From Streptomyces sp. CB02400 (GTDB lineage Bacteria; Actinomycetota; Actinomycetes; Streptomycetales; Streptomycetaceae): 64,000 bases of DNA. The stretch is taken from the NCBI RefSeq assembly GCF_001905725.1, contig NZ_LIWB01000001.1, positions 434,001-498,000 of the forward strand, given 5' to 3'. Made by a program: the position numbers and the translations under genes. The stretch's first letter is position 1. Each line of letters starts with the position of its first letter. The notes under the pieces were generated by a model, which saw only the letters and a list, made by a program, of their open reading frames with translations, made no database searches and had not been told where the DNA came from. Positions 19,182 through 28,176 of the stretch are shown piece after piece.

Positions 19182-19861
19182 GCACCGTACGGGCCGACGC
19201 GTTCGGCACCGGGACGCTGTCCCGGGCCGCCGCGCTGATCCACACGCTCGTCACCGTCGAGGCCCTGCTGCTGCTCACCGCGGCGCCGGGCCTCGCCGGC
19301 CTCTTCCTCCTCGCACCCGACCCCGCCAACCTCCCCCTCGCCGCCCTCTGCCTGCTGCCCCTGGGCCCGGCCTCCTCCGCCGCCCTCTACGCCCTGCACC
19401 ACCGCAGCCGCGACCTCACCGACCTCCACCCGGCCCGCGCCTTCCTGCGCGGCTGGCGGCTCAACGCCGTATCCGTGCTGAAGCTGTGGGCACCGCTCCT
19501 CGCCTGGCTCACGGTGATCGCCTTCACCCTCACCCACTTCTCCGCCACCGGACTCCCCGGCTGGTGGGCGGCGCTCCTCGCGCTGATCGGCACGGGCTCC
19601 CTCCTGTGGGGCGCGCACGCCCTGGTCCTCACCACCCTGTTCACCTTCCGCACCCGCGACACCGCCCGCCTCGCCGCCTACTTCCTGCTGCGACACCCCC
19701 GCGCCACCCTCGGCACCCTCTCGCTGCTGATCCTCACGGCCGTCGGCACCGCCCTGCTCACCGAGGCCCTGCCCGCCCTGCTCGCCGCCCCCCTGCTGCT
19801 GTCCCTGCTGCACAGCAGCCGCCCGGTGATCGCCGAGACCCAGGAGGACTTCACCGCATGA
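19178..19861 (+). CDS. DUF624 (YesL-like) membrane protein
   Basis: 227 residues with about five to six hydrophobic segments and short charged loops (HHRSRDLTDLHPARAFLRGWRLN). The layout matches DUF624/YesL proteins, which are regularly encoded next to LplB/YtcP-type sugar importers; their role is not established, though a transporter accessory function is often proposed. GTG 19178 overlaps the GH39 stop, and its own stop overlaps the GH42 ATG, so it is expressed in step with the enzymes. It is extremely leucine- and alanine-rich. Confidence 0.8.
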   Translation: MSTVRADAFGTGTLSRAAALIHTLVTVEALLLLTAAPGLAGLFLLAPDPANLPLAALCLLPLGPASSAALYALHHRSRDLTDLHPARAFLRGWRLNAVSVLKLWAPLLAWLTVIAFTLTHFSATGLPGWWAALLALIGTGSLLWGAHALVLTTLFTFRTRDTARLAAYFLLRHPRATLGTLSLLILTAVGTALLTEALPALLAAPLLLSLLHSSRPVIAETQEDFTA

Positions 19862-21876
19862 CCCCGCCCCGCACCCCGAAGATCCCCTACGGCGGCGACT
19901 ACAACCCCGAGCAGTGGCCCGAGGAGGTGTGGGACGAGGACCACCACCTGTTCACCCAGGCCGGGATCGACACACTCACCGTCGGCGTCTTCTCCTGGTC
20001 CCTCACCCAACCCGCCGAGGAAACCTACGACTTCACCGTCCTGGACCGCATCCTCGACCGCGCCGCCGCCGAGGGCCGCCGGGTCTGCCTCGCCACCGGC
20101 ACCGCCGCCCTCCCGCCCTGGCTGGCGAAGCGCCACCCGGAGGTCAACCGCACCGACTTCGAGGGCCGCCGCCACCGCTACGGCCAGCGCCACAACTTCT
20201 GCCCCAGCTCACCGGCGTACAAGCGCGCCGCCACCGCCCTGGCCGGCCGCCTCGCCGAACGGTACGCGGGACATCCCGCCGTACTCGCCTGGCACATCAA
20301 CAACGAGTACGGCGGCGCCTGTTACTGCGACCTGTGCGCCGACGCCTTCCGCGCCAGGCTGCGCGAGCGCCACGGCACCCTGGACGCCCTCAACGACGCC
20401 TGGTGGACGACGTTCTGGTCGCACCGCTACACCGACTGGGACCAGATCGAGCCGCCCAGCGCCCTCACCGAGCACTGGCGCGGCCCCGACCACACCGCCT
20501 TCCAGGGCATCACCCTGGACTACCACCGCTTCACCACGGACGCCCTGCTCGGCTGCTTCCTCGCCGAGAAGGAGGCGATCCGCGCCCATGACCCGGACAC
20601 GCCCGTCACCACCAACTTCATGGGCATGTTCCGCCCCCTCGACTACCACCGCTGGGCGCCCCACCTCGACTTCGCCTCCTGGGACAGCTACCCGCCCCTG
20701 GACGCCCCGCCCACCGTCGCCGCCCTCGCCCACGACCTGATGCGCGGCCTCAAGGACGGCGCCCCCTTCTGGCTGATGGAGCAGACCCCGTCCACCACCG
20801 CCTGCCGCGACGTCAACCCGCTGCGCCGCCCCGGCGAACTGCGCCTGGCCACGTACCAGGCCATCGCCCACGGCGCGGACGCCGCGCTCTACTTCCAGAT
20901 GCGCGCCTCACGCGGCGCCTGCGAGAAGTACCACGGCGCGGTCATCGGCCACGCCGGCCGCGACGACACCCGCGTCTTCCGGGAGGTCGCCGAGGTGGGA
21001 GAGGAGCTGGAAACCCTGGGCGGCGCGACGCTCGGCGCCCGCACCCCCGCCCGCACCGCCCTCCTCTTCGACTGGGACAGCTGGTGGGCCCTGGAGATGT
21101 CCGACGGCCCCTCCCGGCTGGTCCGCTACCAGGAGGTGGCGCACGCCTACTACCGGGCCGCCCGCCAGGCCGGCGCCGACGTGGACGTCGTCCCGGTCAC
21201 CGCCGACCTCACCCCGTACGACGTGGTCCTCGCCCCCGTGCTGCACATGGTCAAGGACGGCCTGGCGGCCCGCCTGGAGGCCGTCACCGCACGCGGCGGG
21301 ACCGTGCTGGCGACGTTCCTCTCCGGCCGCGTCGACGAGCACGACCGGGCCTTCCTCACCGACGTGCCCGGACCGCTCGCCCCGCTGATGGGCATCCGGA
21401 TCGACGAATGGGACGCACGCCAGGAGGACGTCGTGAACCCCGTCCACCTGGGCGACCTCACCGCCGGCGCCCGCCTGGTCTTCGAGATCGTGCGGCCGCG
21501 CGGCGCCGAACCGGTCGGCACGTACGGCGCCGACTTCTACGCCGGGACCCCGGCCGTCACCCGCCACCGCGTCGGCGAGGGCGAGGCGTGGTACGTCGCC
21601 ACGGCCCTCGACCAGCCGGGCGTCGACCACGTGCTCCGCCGGATCCTCGCCCGCCACGACCTCGTCGGCCCCTACGCCGACCACACCGCCGTCGAGACCG
21701 CGACCCGCGTCGCCCCCGACGGCACCCGCCTGCTCTTCCTCCTCAACCACGCACCGGAACCGGCCCGCTTGACGGCCCACACCCCCGCCGTCGACCTGCT
21801 CACCGGCAAACGCACCGAGCGGGACGAGCCGTTCACCCTCGACCCGCTCGGCGTGGCGGTCCTGCGCCTTCAGTAG
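19858..21876 (+). CDS. GH42 beta-galactosidase-type glycoside hydrolase
   Basis: 672 residues, the normal GH42 length, with the start YGGDYNPEQWPEEVW diagnostic of the family. The acid/base Glu150 lies in NNEYGG and the nucleophile Glu308 in LMEQTPS. A cysteine set (CYCDLC, NFCP) fits the GH42 zinc site. The A domain is followed by a trimerisation domain and a short C-terminal beta domain. It is cytosolic. Most members cleave beta-galactosides, but some act on alpha-L-arabinopyranosides. In this operon it may strip galactose or arabinopyranose side groups from hemicellulose oligomers. The last 7 bases overlap the convergent GH67 gene. Confidence 0.92.
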   Translation: MTPPRTPKIPYGGDYNPEQWPEEVWDEDHHLFTQAGIDTLTVGVFSWSLTQPAEETYDFTVLDRILDRAAAEGRRVCLATGTAALPPWLAKRHPEVNRTDFEGRRHRYGQRHNFCPSSPAYKRAATALAGRLAERYAGHPAVLAWHINNEYGGACYCDLCADAFRARLRERHGTLDALNDAWWTTFWSHRYTDWDQIEPPSALTEHWRGPDHTAFQGITLDYHRFTTDALLGCFLAEKEAIRAHDPDTPVTTNFMGMFRPLDYHRWAPHLDFASWDSYPPLDAPPTVAALAHDLMRGLKDGAPFWLMEQTPSTTACRDVNPLRRPGELRLATYQAIAHGADAALYFQMRASRGACEKYHGAVIGHAGRDDTRVFREVAEVGEELETLGGATLGARTPARTALLFDWDSWWALEMSDGPSRLVRYQEVAHAYYRAARQAGADVDVVPVTADLTPYDVVLAPVLHMVKDGLAARLEAVTARGGTVLATFLSGRVDEHDRAFLTDVPGPLAPLMGIRIDEWDARQEDVVNPVHLGDLTAGARLVFEIVRPRGAEPVGTYGADFYAGTPAVTRHRVGEGEAWYVATALDQPGVDHVLRRILARHDLVGPYADHTAVETATRVAPDGTRLLFLLNHAPEPARLTAHTPAVDLLTGKRTERDEPFTLDPLGVAVLRLQ

Positions 21877-23834
21877 ACGGTCCGCCCTTGCTCGTCCGGC
21901 ACCCCGGACTTGCGCAGGAAGTAGCTGTTGACCTGGTCGCGCCACTCACGGGCGCTGCGCAGCTGCTCCTCGAACCGCTCGGCCACGCGCGCATGACGTG
22001 CCGGTTCCACCAGGTCCGCGAGGCCCGCCCACACCCGGCGGGCCTCTTCGGCCTCCTCGACACCCTCGAAGTGCGTGTCGTAGACGTGCTGGATCACGGT
22101 CTTGCCGCTGTGCAGCACATGGCCGTACGGCACATGGTGGAAGAACAGCAGCAGCTCGTCGGGGCAGGTCTCCGGTGACTCGTACACCTCGGCCCACGGC
22201 TTGGCGTACTGACCGGCGTACCCGGTGCCGGTCGCCGTGGTGCGGTCCACGCCGACGCCGTCACGGTCGGCGAAGTGGTAGGTGCCCCAGGGGCTGTACT
22301 CGTAGCCGTCCACGCTCGGCCCGTAGTGGTGCCCCGGCTGCACCATGAAGCCCACACCGAGCGGCGCGGTGTACTTCTCGTACGTCGACCAGGAGCCGTC
22401 GAGCACCGAGTGCAGCCCGTCGACCAGCCGCTCCTCCGCCCCCGGATGGGTCAGCGCGATCCACTCGCCGAGGACGGCCCGCGGATCCGCCGCCGGGTCC
22501 CAGGCCAGCCGCCCGAAGGTGTAGAGGTTGGCCTGGGCGAGGGGATGACCGGTCCAGAACGGGTCGTCGCCGGCGTTCGACACGGCCACCAGCCCGTCCG
22601 CCAGCCGCCCGGTGCTCACCTCACCGTCCGGCCGGAACCGCAGCGCCTCGCTCCACATCGGACCCAGCCAGCACGCGTGCCGCTGCTGTCCCGTGTACTC
22701 CTGCGTGACCTGGAGCTCCACCGCGATCCGCGTGTCCGGCATGGCGCCGATCAGCGGGGAGACCGGCTCGCGCACCTGGAAGTCCATCGGCCCGTGCTTG
22801 ACCTGGAGCACCGCGTTCGCCGCGAACTCCCCGTCCAGCGGGGTGAAATGGTCGTACGCGGCCCGCGCCCGGTCGGTGCTCCGGTCCCGCCAGTCCTGGT
22901 GGTGGTCGTAGACGAAGGCCCGCCAGTGCACCGTGCCGCCGTACGGCTCCAGCGCGGCGGCCAGCATGTTCGCGCCGTCGGCGTGCGAGCGGCCGTACGC
23001 GAACGGGCCGGGCTGGCCCTCCGAGTCGGCCTTCACGACGTACCCGCCGAAGTCGCCGATCTCCTCGTACACCCGGCGGGTCGCCTCCGTCCACCAGCCG
23101 CGCACCGCCTCGTCCAGCGGGTCGGCGGCGGGCAGCCCGCCCAGCACCATCGGCGCGGCGAAGGTGACCGACAGGTGGGTGCGGATGCCGTACGGACGCA
23201 ACGCATCGGCGATCGCCGCCACTTCACCGATCCGGTCGGTGAGCAGACGCGCCTCGGTCGCGTGCACATTGACGTTGTTGACGGCGACGGCGTTGATCCC
23301 GCACGCCGCGAGCAGCCTGCCGTACGCCCGCACCCGGTCGAGGTCCCCGCGCGCCCGCCCGTCCGCCCAGAACAGCGAACCGCCCGCGTAGCCGCGCTCG
23401 ACCTGGCCCATGACCGGGTGCACGGCCACGTTGTCCCAGTGGTCCAGCATGCGCGAGGCGTACGCCGGGCGGTGCTCCTCGCGGGCACGCTCACCGGCGA
23501 AGGCGTCCTCTCCGAGCCGTACGACGTGGAACAGGCCGTACAGCAGCCCGCGTCCGCCGGACGCGGTGACGGTCGTGGTGCCGTCCCGTCGCGTGAGCGC
23601 GAAACCCTCGTCGCCGAGATCACCGTCGGCCAGTTCGAGCACCAGCTCGGCGTCCTCGCCGCCGTCCCGCACGACCCGCCCGCCGAACCGCGCGCAGGCG
23701 TCGGCCAGTTCGCCGTACACCGTCTCCACCAGAGGCCCGGCGTCGGCGGCGCGTACCAGCGAACGCCGACTGCCGACCGCCCGGAACGCGGCCGACGGCA
23801 GCCAGGCCGCGTCGAAGTCCCCCGAGTACGTCAT
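21870..23834 (-). CDS. GH67 alpha-glucuronidase
   Basis: 654 residues. GH67 hallmarks include RMLDHWDN, NNVNVHATEARLL, the catalytic-acid segment VKADSEGQPGP and HHYGPSVDGYEYSPWGTYHFAD near the C-terminal helical domain. It removes 4-O-methyl-glucuronic acid from the non-reducing end of aldouronic acids, completing breakdown of glucuronoxylan. There is no signal peptide, so it is intracellular. ATG 23834 was taken; an in-frame extension to 23966 crosses the probable operator. It converges with, and overlaps, the GH42 gene but belongs to the same catabolic task. Confidence 0.95.
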   Translation of the reverse strand: MTYSGDFDAAWLPSAAFRAVGSRRSLVRAADAGPLVETVYGELADACARFGGRVVRDGGEDAELVLELADGDLGDEGFALTRRDGTTTVTASGGRGLLYGLFHVVRLGEDAFAGERAREEHRPAYASRMLDHWDNVAVHPVMGQVERGYAGGSLFWADGRARGDLDRVRAYGRLLAACGINAVAVNNVNVHATEARLLTDRIGEVAAIADALRPYGIRTHLSVTFAAPMVLGGLPAADPLDEAVRGWWTEATRRVYEEIGDFGGYVVKADSEGQPGPFAYGRSHADGANMLAAALEPYGGTVHWRAFVYDHHQDWRDRSTDRARAAYDHFTPLDGEFAANAVLQVKHGPMDFQVREPVSPLIGAMPDTRIAVELQVTQEYTGQQRHACWLGPMWSEALRFRPDGEVSTGRLADGLVAVSNAGDDPFWTGHPLAQANLYTFGRLAWDPAADPRAVLGEWIALTHPGAEERLVDGLHSVLDGSWSTYEKYTAPLGVGFMVQPGHHYGPSVDGYEYSPWGTYHFADRDGVGVDRTTATGTGYAGQYAKPWAEVYESPETCPDELLLFFHHVPYGHVLHSGKTVIQHVYDTHFEGVEEAEEARRVWAGLADLVEPARHARVAERFEEQLRSAREWRDQVNSYFLRKSGVPDEQGRTVY

Positions 23835-23896
23835 GTCCGTGCTCTCCCCTTGCCATTGGAAGCGCCGCCCGGAGAGCACCGGGGGCGGTCCCCATT

Positions 23897-23908
23897 CTGG
23901 TGCACCAG
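23897..23908. promoter_or_regulatory. Palindrome upstream of the GH67 gene
   Basis: CTGGTGCACCAG is a perfect 12-bp inverted repeat 63 bases upstream of the GH67 start. It is a plausible operator for a sugar-acid-responsive repressor; the regulator is not identifiable here. Confidence 0.4.
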
Positions 23909-23951
23909 TGACCTGAGAGGTACCCGTTGGCCTGCGGAAATCCATGGAGAA

Positions 23952-23980
23952 GGCGGGCCCGGACAAGGTCCGGACCCGCC
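23952..23980 (-). terminator. Terminator of the GH92 gene
   Basis: 13-base arms (23952-23964 with 23968-23980), one mismatch, loop AAG. It lies 19 bases past the stop of the leftward GH92 gene and insulates GH67 from it. Confidence 0.75.
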
Positions 23981-23998
23981 ATGTGAGCGGAGGTCGGC

Positions 23999-26900
23999 TC
24001 AGCTCAGCAGTTCCACCTCCGTCAGCGTCGCCTCACCGGTCAGCACCAGCCGGTAGTGGCCGTAGGCCTTCGGCCGGTCGACCGAGAAGGCGCGTGTCTG
24101 GCGGTCCCAGCGGAAGGTCTCGTCCGTCCGCTGGTCGAGGTCCGTCCACGTCGTGCCGTCGGCCGAGCCCTGGAGCACCCAGCCCGTGGGTGCCTTGGTG
24201 CGGTCCGAGGACGTCAGCGTGTACTGCACCGCCTCGGTGTCCCCGGTGACGGGCAGTTCCACGGTGGACACCGTGGCGCCGGTCGCCGACGTGTCGTCGA
24301 ACAGGGCGCCCTCGCCCTTCAGCGCGTCCTTGCGGGGCGTGGGCACCTCGTCGTCCTTCGTGATCGACACGGGCGCCGCGTTCTCGCCCGTGCCCCACGA
24401 CGACGGACGCGAGCCCATGTCGAACTCCAGGACGCCGCCCTTCGAGATCACCGAGTGCGGCAGCGAAGTGGAGTTCCAGCGCTTGCCGTTGACCTTCAGG
24501 CCCTGCACGTAGACGTTCCGCGCGCTGTTCCTCGGCGCCTTGACGACCAGCTCGCGGCCGTTCTCCAGGTGCACGGTGACCTTCTTGAACAGCGGGGAGC
24601 CGATGGCGTACTCGCCGCTGCCCATCACCAGCGGGTAGAAGCCGAGCGAGGAGAAGAGGTACCAGGCCGACTGCTCGCCGTTGTCCTCGTCGCCGTGGTA
24701 GCCCTGGCCGATCTCGCTGCCGGTGTAGAGGCGGGACAGCACCTCGCGCACGTTCTTCTGCGTCTTCCAGGGCTGCCCGGCCGCGTCGTACATGTACAGG
24801 GCGTGGTGGGCGACCTGGTTGGAGTGGCCGTACATGCCCATCCGGACGTCCCGCGCCTCGGTCATCTCGTGGATGACACCGCCGTAGGACCCCTTGAACT
24901 CGGGGGAGGCCGTCTCGGGGGTGGAGAGGTACTCGTCGAGCTTGTCGCCGAGGCCGTCCCGGCCGCCGTACAGGTTGGCCAGGCCGCGGCTGTCCTGCGG
25001 GGCGGTGAAGGCGTAGCCCCAGCCGTTGGTCTCGGTGTAGTCGTGACCCCACACGCGCGGGTCGTACTTCGAGGACTCGACCCGCCAGTCGCCCTCGGCG
25101 TTCCTGCCCTGGAAGAAGCCGGCCTCGGAGTCGAACATGTTGACGTAGTCCTGGGCACGGTTCAGGAAGTACGCCGACTCCTCCTCGTAGCGCTTCTCGC
25201 CCGTCTTCTCGTAGAGCGCCTCGCCCATCTTCGCGATGCCGTAGTCGTTGAGGTAGCCCTCCAGCGCCCACGACAGGCCCTCGTGGGTGTCGGTGCTGGT
25301 GTAGCCGAGGAACGGCGAGGTGGCCATGCCCTTGCGGCCCACACCGGAGGACGGCGGCACGACGGTGGCGTTCTTCACCGCCGCGTCGTACGCGGCCTCC
25401 GCGTCGAAGTCGACGCCCTTGACGTACGCGTCCGCGAACGCGACGTCCGAGGAGGTGCCGGTCATCAGGTCGGCGTAGCCGGGGGAGGACCAGCGCGAGG
25501 TCCAGCCGCCGTCCTTGTAGTGCTGCACGAACCCGTCGACCAGCTCACCGGCCTTGGACGGGGTCAGGAAGGAGTACGCGGGCCAGGTGGTCCGGTAGGT
25601 GTCCCAGAAGCCGTTGTTGACGTACACCTTGCCGTCGACGATCTTCGCGCCGGTGTGCGTCGGGGTGTCGGCCGCCTCCATCTTCGAGAACGGGGACGCG
25701 TACTTGTACTTCCCGTCGACCTTCTCGTGGCCCGCGTTCGGGTACAGGTACAGCCGGTAGAGGCTGGAGTAGAGCGTGGTCAGCTGGTCCGGGGTGGCGC
25801 CCTCGACCTCGACCTTGCCGAGGATCCTGTCCCACTGCTTCCGGGCGTCGCGCTTGACCTTGTCGAAGGAGGTGCGCTCGCCGATCTCCTGGCGCAGGTT
25901 GTCCTTCGCCTGGTCGACGCTGATCAGGGAGGTGGCCAGGCGCAGCGTGACCGTGCGGTCCTTGCCGGCGTCGAAGCGCAGATAGCCCTTGACGCCACTG
26001 GCGTCGCCCTCGGTGACCTTCTTGTCGAACTCGCCGTAGACGAACAGCCGGGTCGCGCCCGTCGACAGCCCGGACTTGACGTCCGAGTAGCCGGTGAAGG
26101 TGCCGTTCTCCTCGTCGAGGGTCAGGCCGGCCTGGTCGGTGACGTTGTCGAACAGCACGCTCGCGTCGTCGCCGGGGAAGGTGAAGCGCATCGCCGCCGC
26201 GTGGTCGGTCGGCGCCAGCTCGGCCTTCAGGCCGTTCTCGAACCGCACCCCGTAGTAGTACGGCCGCGCGGTCTCGTTCTCGTGCCGGAACGCCAGCTCG
26301 CGCTCCTCACGGCCGGTGTCCGGGGTGCCGGAGGCGGCCGACGGCATCACCTGGAAGGTCTGCCGGTCGCCCATCCAGGGGCTCGGCTCGTGGCTCGCGC
26401 TGAACGCCTGGATCGTCGGCAGGTTGTCCGCGTTGTTGCCGCGCGCGTAGTCGTACAGCCAGCTCAGCGAACCGGCGTTGGTGACCGGGGTCCAGAAGTT
26501 GAACCCGTGCGGCACGGCCGTCGCGGGGAAGTTGTTGCCGCGCGAGAAGCCGCCGCTGGAGTTGGTGCCCCGGGTCGTCACCGCGTAGTCGGAGAGATGG
26601 GCCTTCGGCCGCTCGGGCTTCACCGGCTTCAGCGCCACGTCGTCGAGCCAGCCGCGGAACTTGGTCTCGCCCTCGGGGGAGTCGTACGCCACCAGGATGC
26701 GGTCGACGGTCTTGCCGGCGGCCACCGAGCCGATCCGGGAGACCACGTTGTTCCACTGGTTGACGTAGAGGATCTTCGACGCGCCCTGCCCCTGCGGGGT
26801 GAGCGGGAAGCCGTGCTGATCGGTGGCGCGCAGGTCGCTCAGGTGGGTGCCGTCGGTGAAGGCGAGGTCGACGGAGACGTTGGTGGAGTCGTAGTCGAGG

Positions 26901-27802
26901 TCGCCGTCCGCCATCGAGGGGAAGATCCGGTACGACAGTTCGGTGTTCCGGTCGACCCTCGTGTTGACGTCGAACACCTTGTTGTACGAGTACGCCCGCC
27001 CGTCGGTGGTGTGCCGGCCGGCGTAGCGCAGGGCGCGCTTCCCGGTGAACCCGGCGCCCGCCTTGGCCGTCGGCGAGCCGGTGGGGCCGCGGTCGACCAG
27101 CGAGAGCATGTCCTGCGGAACGGGCGCCTCGTCGTCGCCGGTGGAGAACTGGACGTCGGCGAGCTGGACTATGCCGCCGCTGCCGTTCCTGGTGATCTCC
27201 AGCCGGAAGTGCCGGTACTCGGCGACGGCGGAGGCGTCGATGTCGTAGATCTTGGTCTGGAAGCGTTCCGCGAACGTCTCGCCCGACCGGGTGTCGAGGG
27301 TCTTCCAGTCCTCGCCGTCGGTGGAGCCCTTGAGGGTCCAGTCCCTCGGGTCGCGTTCGGCGGCGTCGTTGGCGGACGTGAGGGCGTAACGGACCGCCTT
27401 GACGGGGGCGTCCAGGTCGAACTCCACCCAGCCGGTGGACTCGAAGGCCAGCCACTTGCTGCTCGGCTCGCCGTCGACGAGGTTCTCCTTCACCTCCCCG
27501 CCGCCGGTGTTCTCCGCGCTGGCGCGGACGTCCGTGACATGGTCGGTGACATTGCCCGGAATGCCGGAGCTGTAACCGCCGTCCACGCCCGAGGCGCGCT
27601 TCTCGCCGCTCCGTGTGGTGTCGACGGTGTTCTGCCAGTCCGGGGCGGGCTCCCCGGACTCGAACGACGACGCGAACTCACGGTCCGCCTTCGGCGGCGC
27701 CTGGGGCAGCGCCACCGCGACGCCCTGTGAGCCCGCGGCCAAAGCGAAGGCGGTCGCCGCGACGACCGCCGTTCCCCATCTGTGCCGAACCCTGCTGTGC
27801 AT
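23999..27802 (-). CDS. Secreted GH92 alpha-mannosidase with terminal F5/8-type (CBM32-like) domains
   Basis: 1267 residues. A signal peptide covers about 1-32. A discoidin-like F5/8 type C domain (about 80-215) and a second jelly-roll region (about 225-390) come before the GH92 N-terminal sandwich and the (alpha/alpha)6 catalytic domain (about 395-1110). GH92 marks are VNNGFWDTYRTTWPAYSF, GYTSTDTHEGLSWALEGYLNDYGIA, GHSNQVAHH and YHGDEDNGEQSAWY, which carries catalytic acidic residues. A C-terminal F5/8-like domain closes it. GH92 enzymes are calcium-dependent exo-acting mannosidases on N-glycan or yeast-type mannans. AGGGAGGG precedes the ATG, and a LacI-type palindrome lies 24 bases upstream. 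It is monocistronic. Confidence 0.93.
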   Translation of the reverse strand: MHSRVRHRWGTAVVAATAFALAAGSQGVAVALPQAPPKADREFASSFESGEPAPDWQNTVDTTRSGEKRASGVDGGYSSGIPGNVTDHVTDVRASAENTGGGEVKENLVDGEPSSKWLAFESTGWVEFDLDAPVKAVRYALTSANDAAERDPRDWTLKGSTDGEDWKTLDTRSGETFAERFQTKIYDIDASAVAEYRHFRLEITRNGSGGIVQLADVQFSTGDDEAPVPQDMLSLVDRGPTGSPTAKAGAGFTGKRALRYAGRHTTDGRAYSYNKVFDVNTRVDRNTELSYRIFPSMADGDLDYDSTNVSVDLAFTDGTHLSDLRATDQHGFPLTPQGQGASKILYVNQWNNVVSRIGSVAAGKTVDRILVAYDSPEGETKFRGWLDDVALKPVKPERPKAHLSDYAVTTRGTNSSGGFSRGNNFPATAVPHGFNFWTPVTNAGSLSWLYDYARGNNADNLPTIQAFSASHEPSPWMGDRQTFQVMPSAASGTPDTGREERELAFRHENETARPYYYGVRFENGLKAELAPTDHAAAMRFTFPGDDASVLFDNVTDQAGLTLDEENGTFTGYSDVKSGLSTGATRLFVYGEFDKKVTEGDASGVKGYLRFDAGKDRTVTLRLATSLISVDQAKDNLRQEIGERTSFDKVKRDARKQWDRILGKVEVEGATPDQLTTLYSSLYRLYLYPNAGHEKVDGKYKYASPFSKMEAADTPTHTGAKIVDGKVYVNNGFWDTYRTTWPAYSFLTPSKAGELVDGFVQHYKDGGWTSRWSSPGYADLMTGTSSDVAFADAYVKGVDFDAEAAYDAAVKNATVVPPSSGVGRKGMATSPFLGYTSTDTHEGLSWALEGYLNDYGIAKMGEALYEKTGEKRYEEESAYFLNRAQDYVNMFDSEAGFFQGRNAEGDWRVESSKYDPRVWGHDYTETNGWGYAFTAPQDSRGLANLYGGRDGLGDKLDEYLSTPETASPEFKGSYGGVIHEMTEARDVRMGMYGHSNQVAHHALYMYDAAGQPWKTQKNVREVLSRLYTGSEIGQGYHGDEDNGEQSAWYLFSSLGFYPLVMGSGEYAIGSPLFKKVTVHLENGRELVVKAPRNSARNVYVQGLKVNGKRWNSTSLPHSVISKGGVLEFDMGSRPSSWGTGENAAPVSITKDDEVPTPRKDALKGEGALFDDTSATGATVSTVELPVTGDTEAVQYTLTSSDRTKAPTGWVLQGSADGTTWTDLDQRTDETFRWDRQTRAFSVDRPKAYGHYRLVLTGEATLTEVELLS

Positions 27803-27825
27803 GCGTGAGTACCCTCCCTGCGCCG

Positions 27826-27837
27826 GACAACGTTGTC
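27826..27837. promoter_or_regulatory. LacI-type operator upstream of the GH92 gene
   Basis: GACAACGTTGTC is a perfect 12-bp palindrome with the central CG typical of LacI-family operators. Leftward -35-like TTGACA (27886-27881) and TTGACC (27869-27864) lie just upstream, so a bound repressor would block transcription. Confidence 0.6.
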
Positions 27838-28009
27838 AATGAGATGCGCAAGGTCTAGTAGTGGGTCAAGTGGCCCGTGGTGTCAAGGGGGTTGAATGCG
27901 GCATTCCAGTCCAACGGCAATGATTCTTCCGCCGGGGAACGCGCCGGAGGCCGATATTTCCGCGAGGTCTCAACTCGGAAAAGACCGGAGGTGAACCTTG
28001 CATTCGATC

Positions 28010-28039
28010 TTGATCCATCGGCGGGAAGTGGACTATACC
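28010..28039 (+). promoter_or_regulatory. Probable ngcEFG promoter
   Basis: TTGATC (28010-28015) and TATACC (28034-28039), spacer 18 bases. The surrounding 27840-28176 stretch otherwise holds no gene and is unusually AT-rich for this window. Confidence 0.5.
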
Positions 28040-28176
28040 TGTCGGCACTCCGGGGCATCTTCACCGCACCCGACCCTGTACGGCCGCACTTCCTGCACGA
28101 CCCAGCTTGACCCGAACGCGGTGCCGGGGAGGATCCGGTTCACCGCCTGAGTCCTGGAGAAGGCGAGGACTTGAGC

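Noticed and set aside
24056..27730. 1224-codon open frame on the + strand opposite GH92
   Set aside because: Shadow frame; no family motifs, and the opposite strand encodes a full GH92 enzyme with signal peptide and promoter.
27852..27858. GGTCTAG, half of a DasR (dre) site upstream of ngcE
   Set aside because: Only the left half matches; the right half does not pair or fit the consensus, and the position is nearer the divergent GH92 gene.
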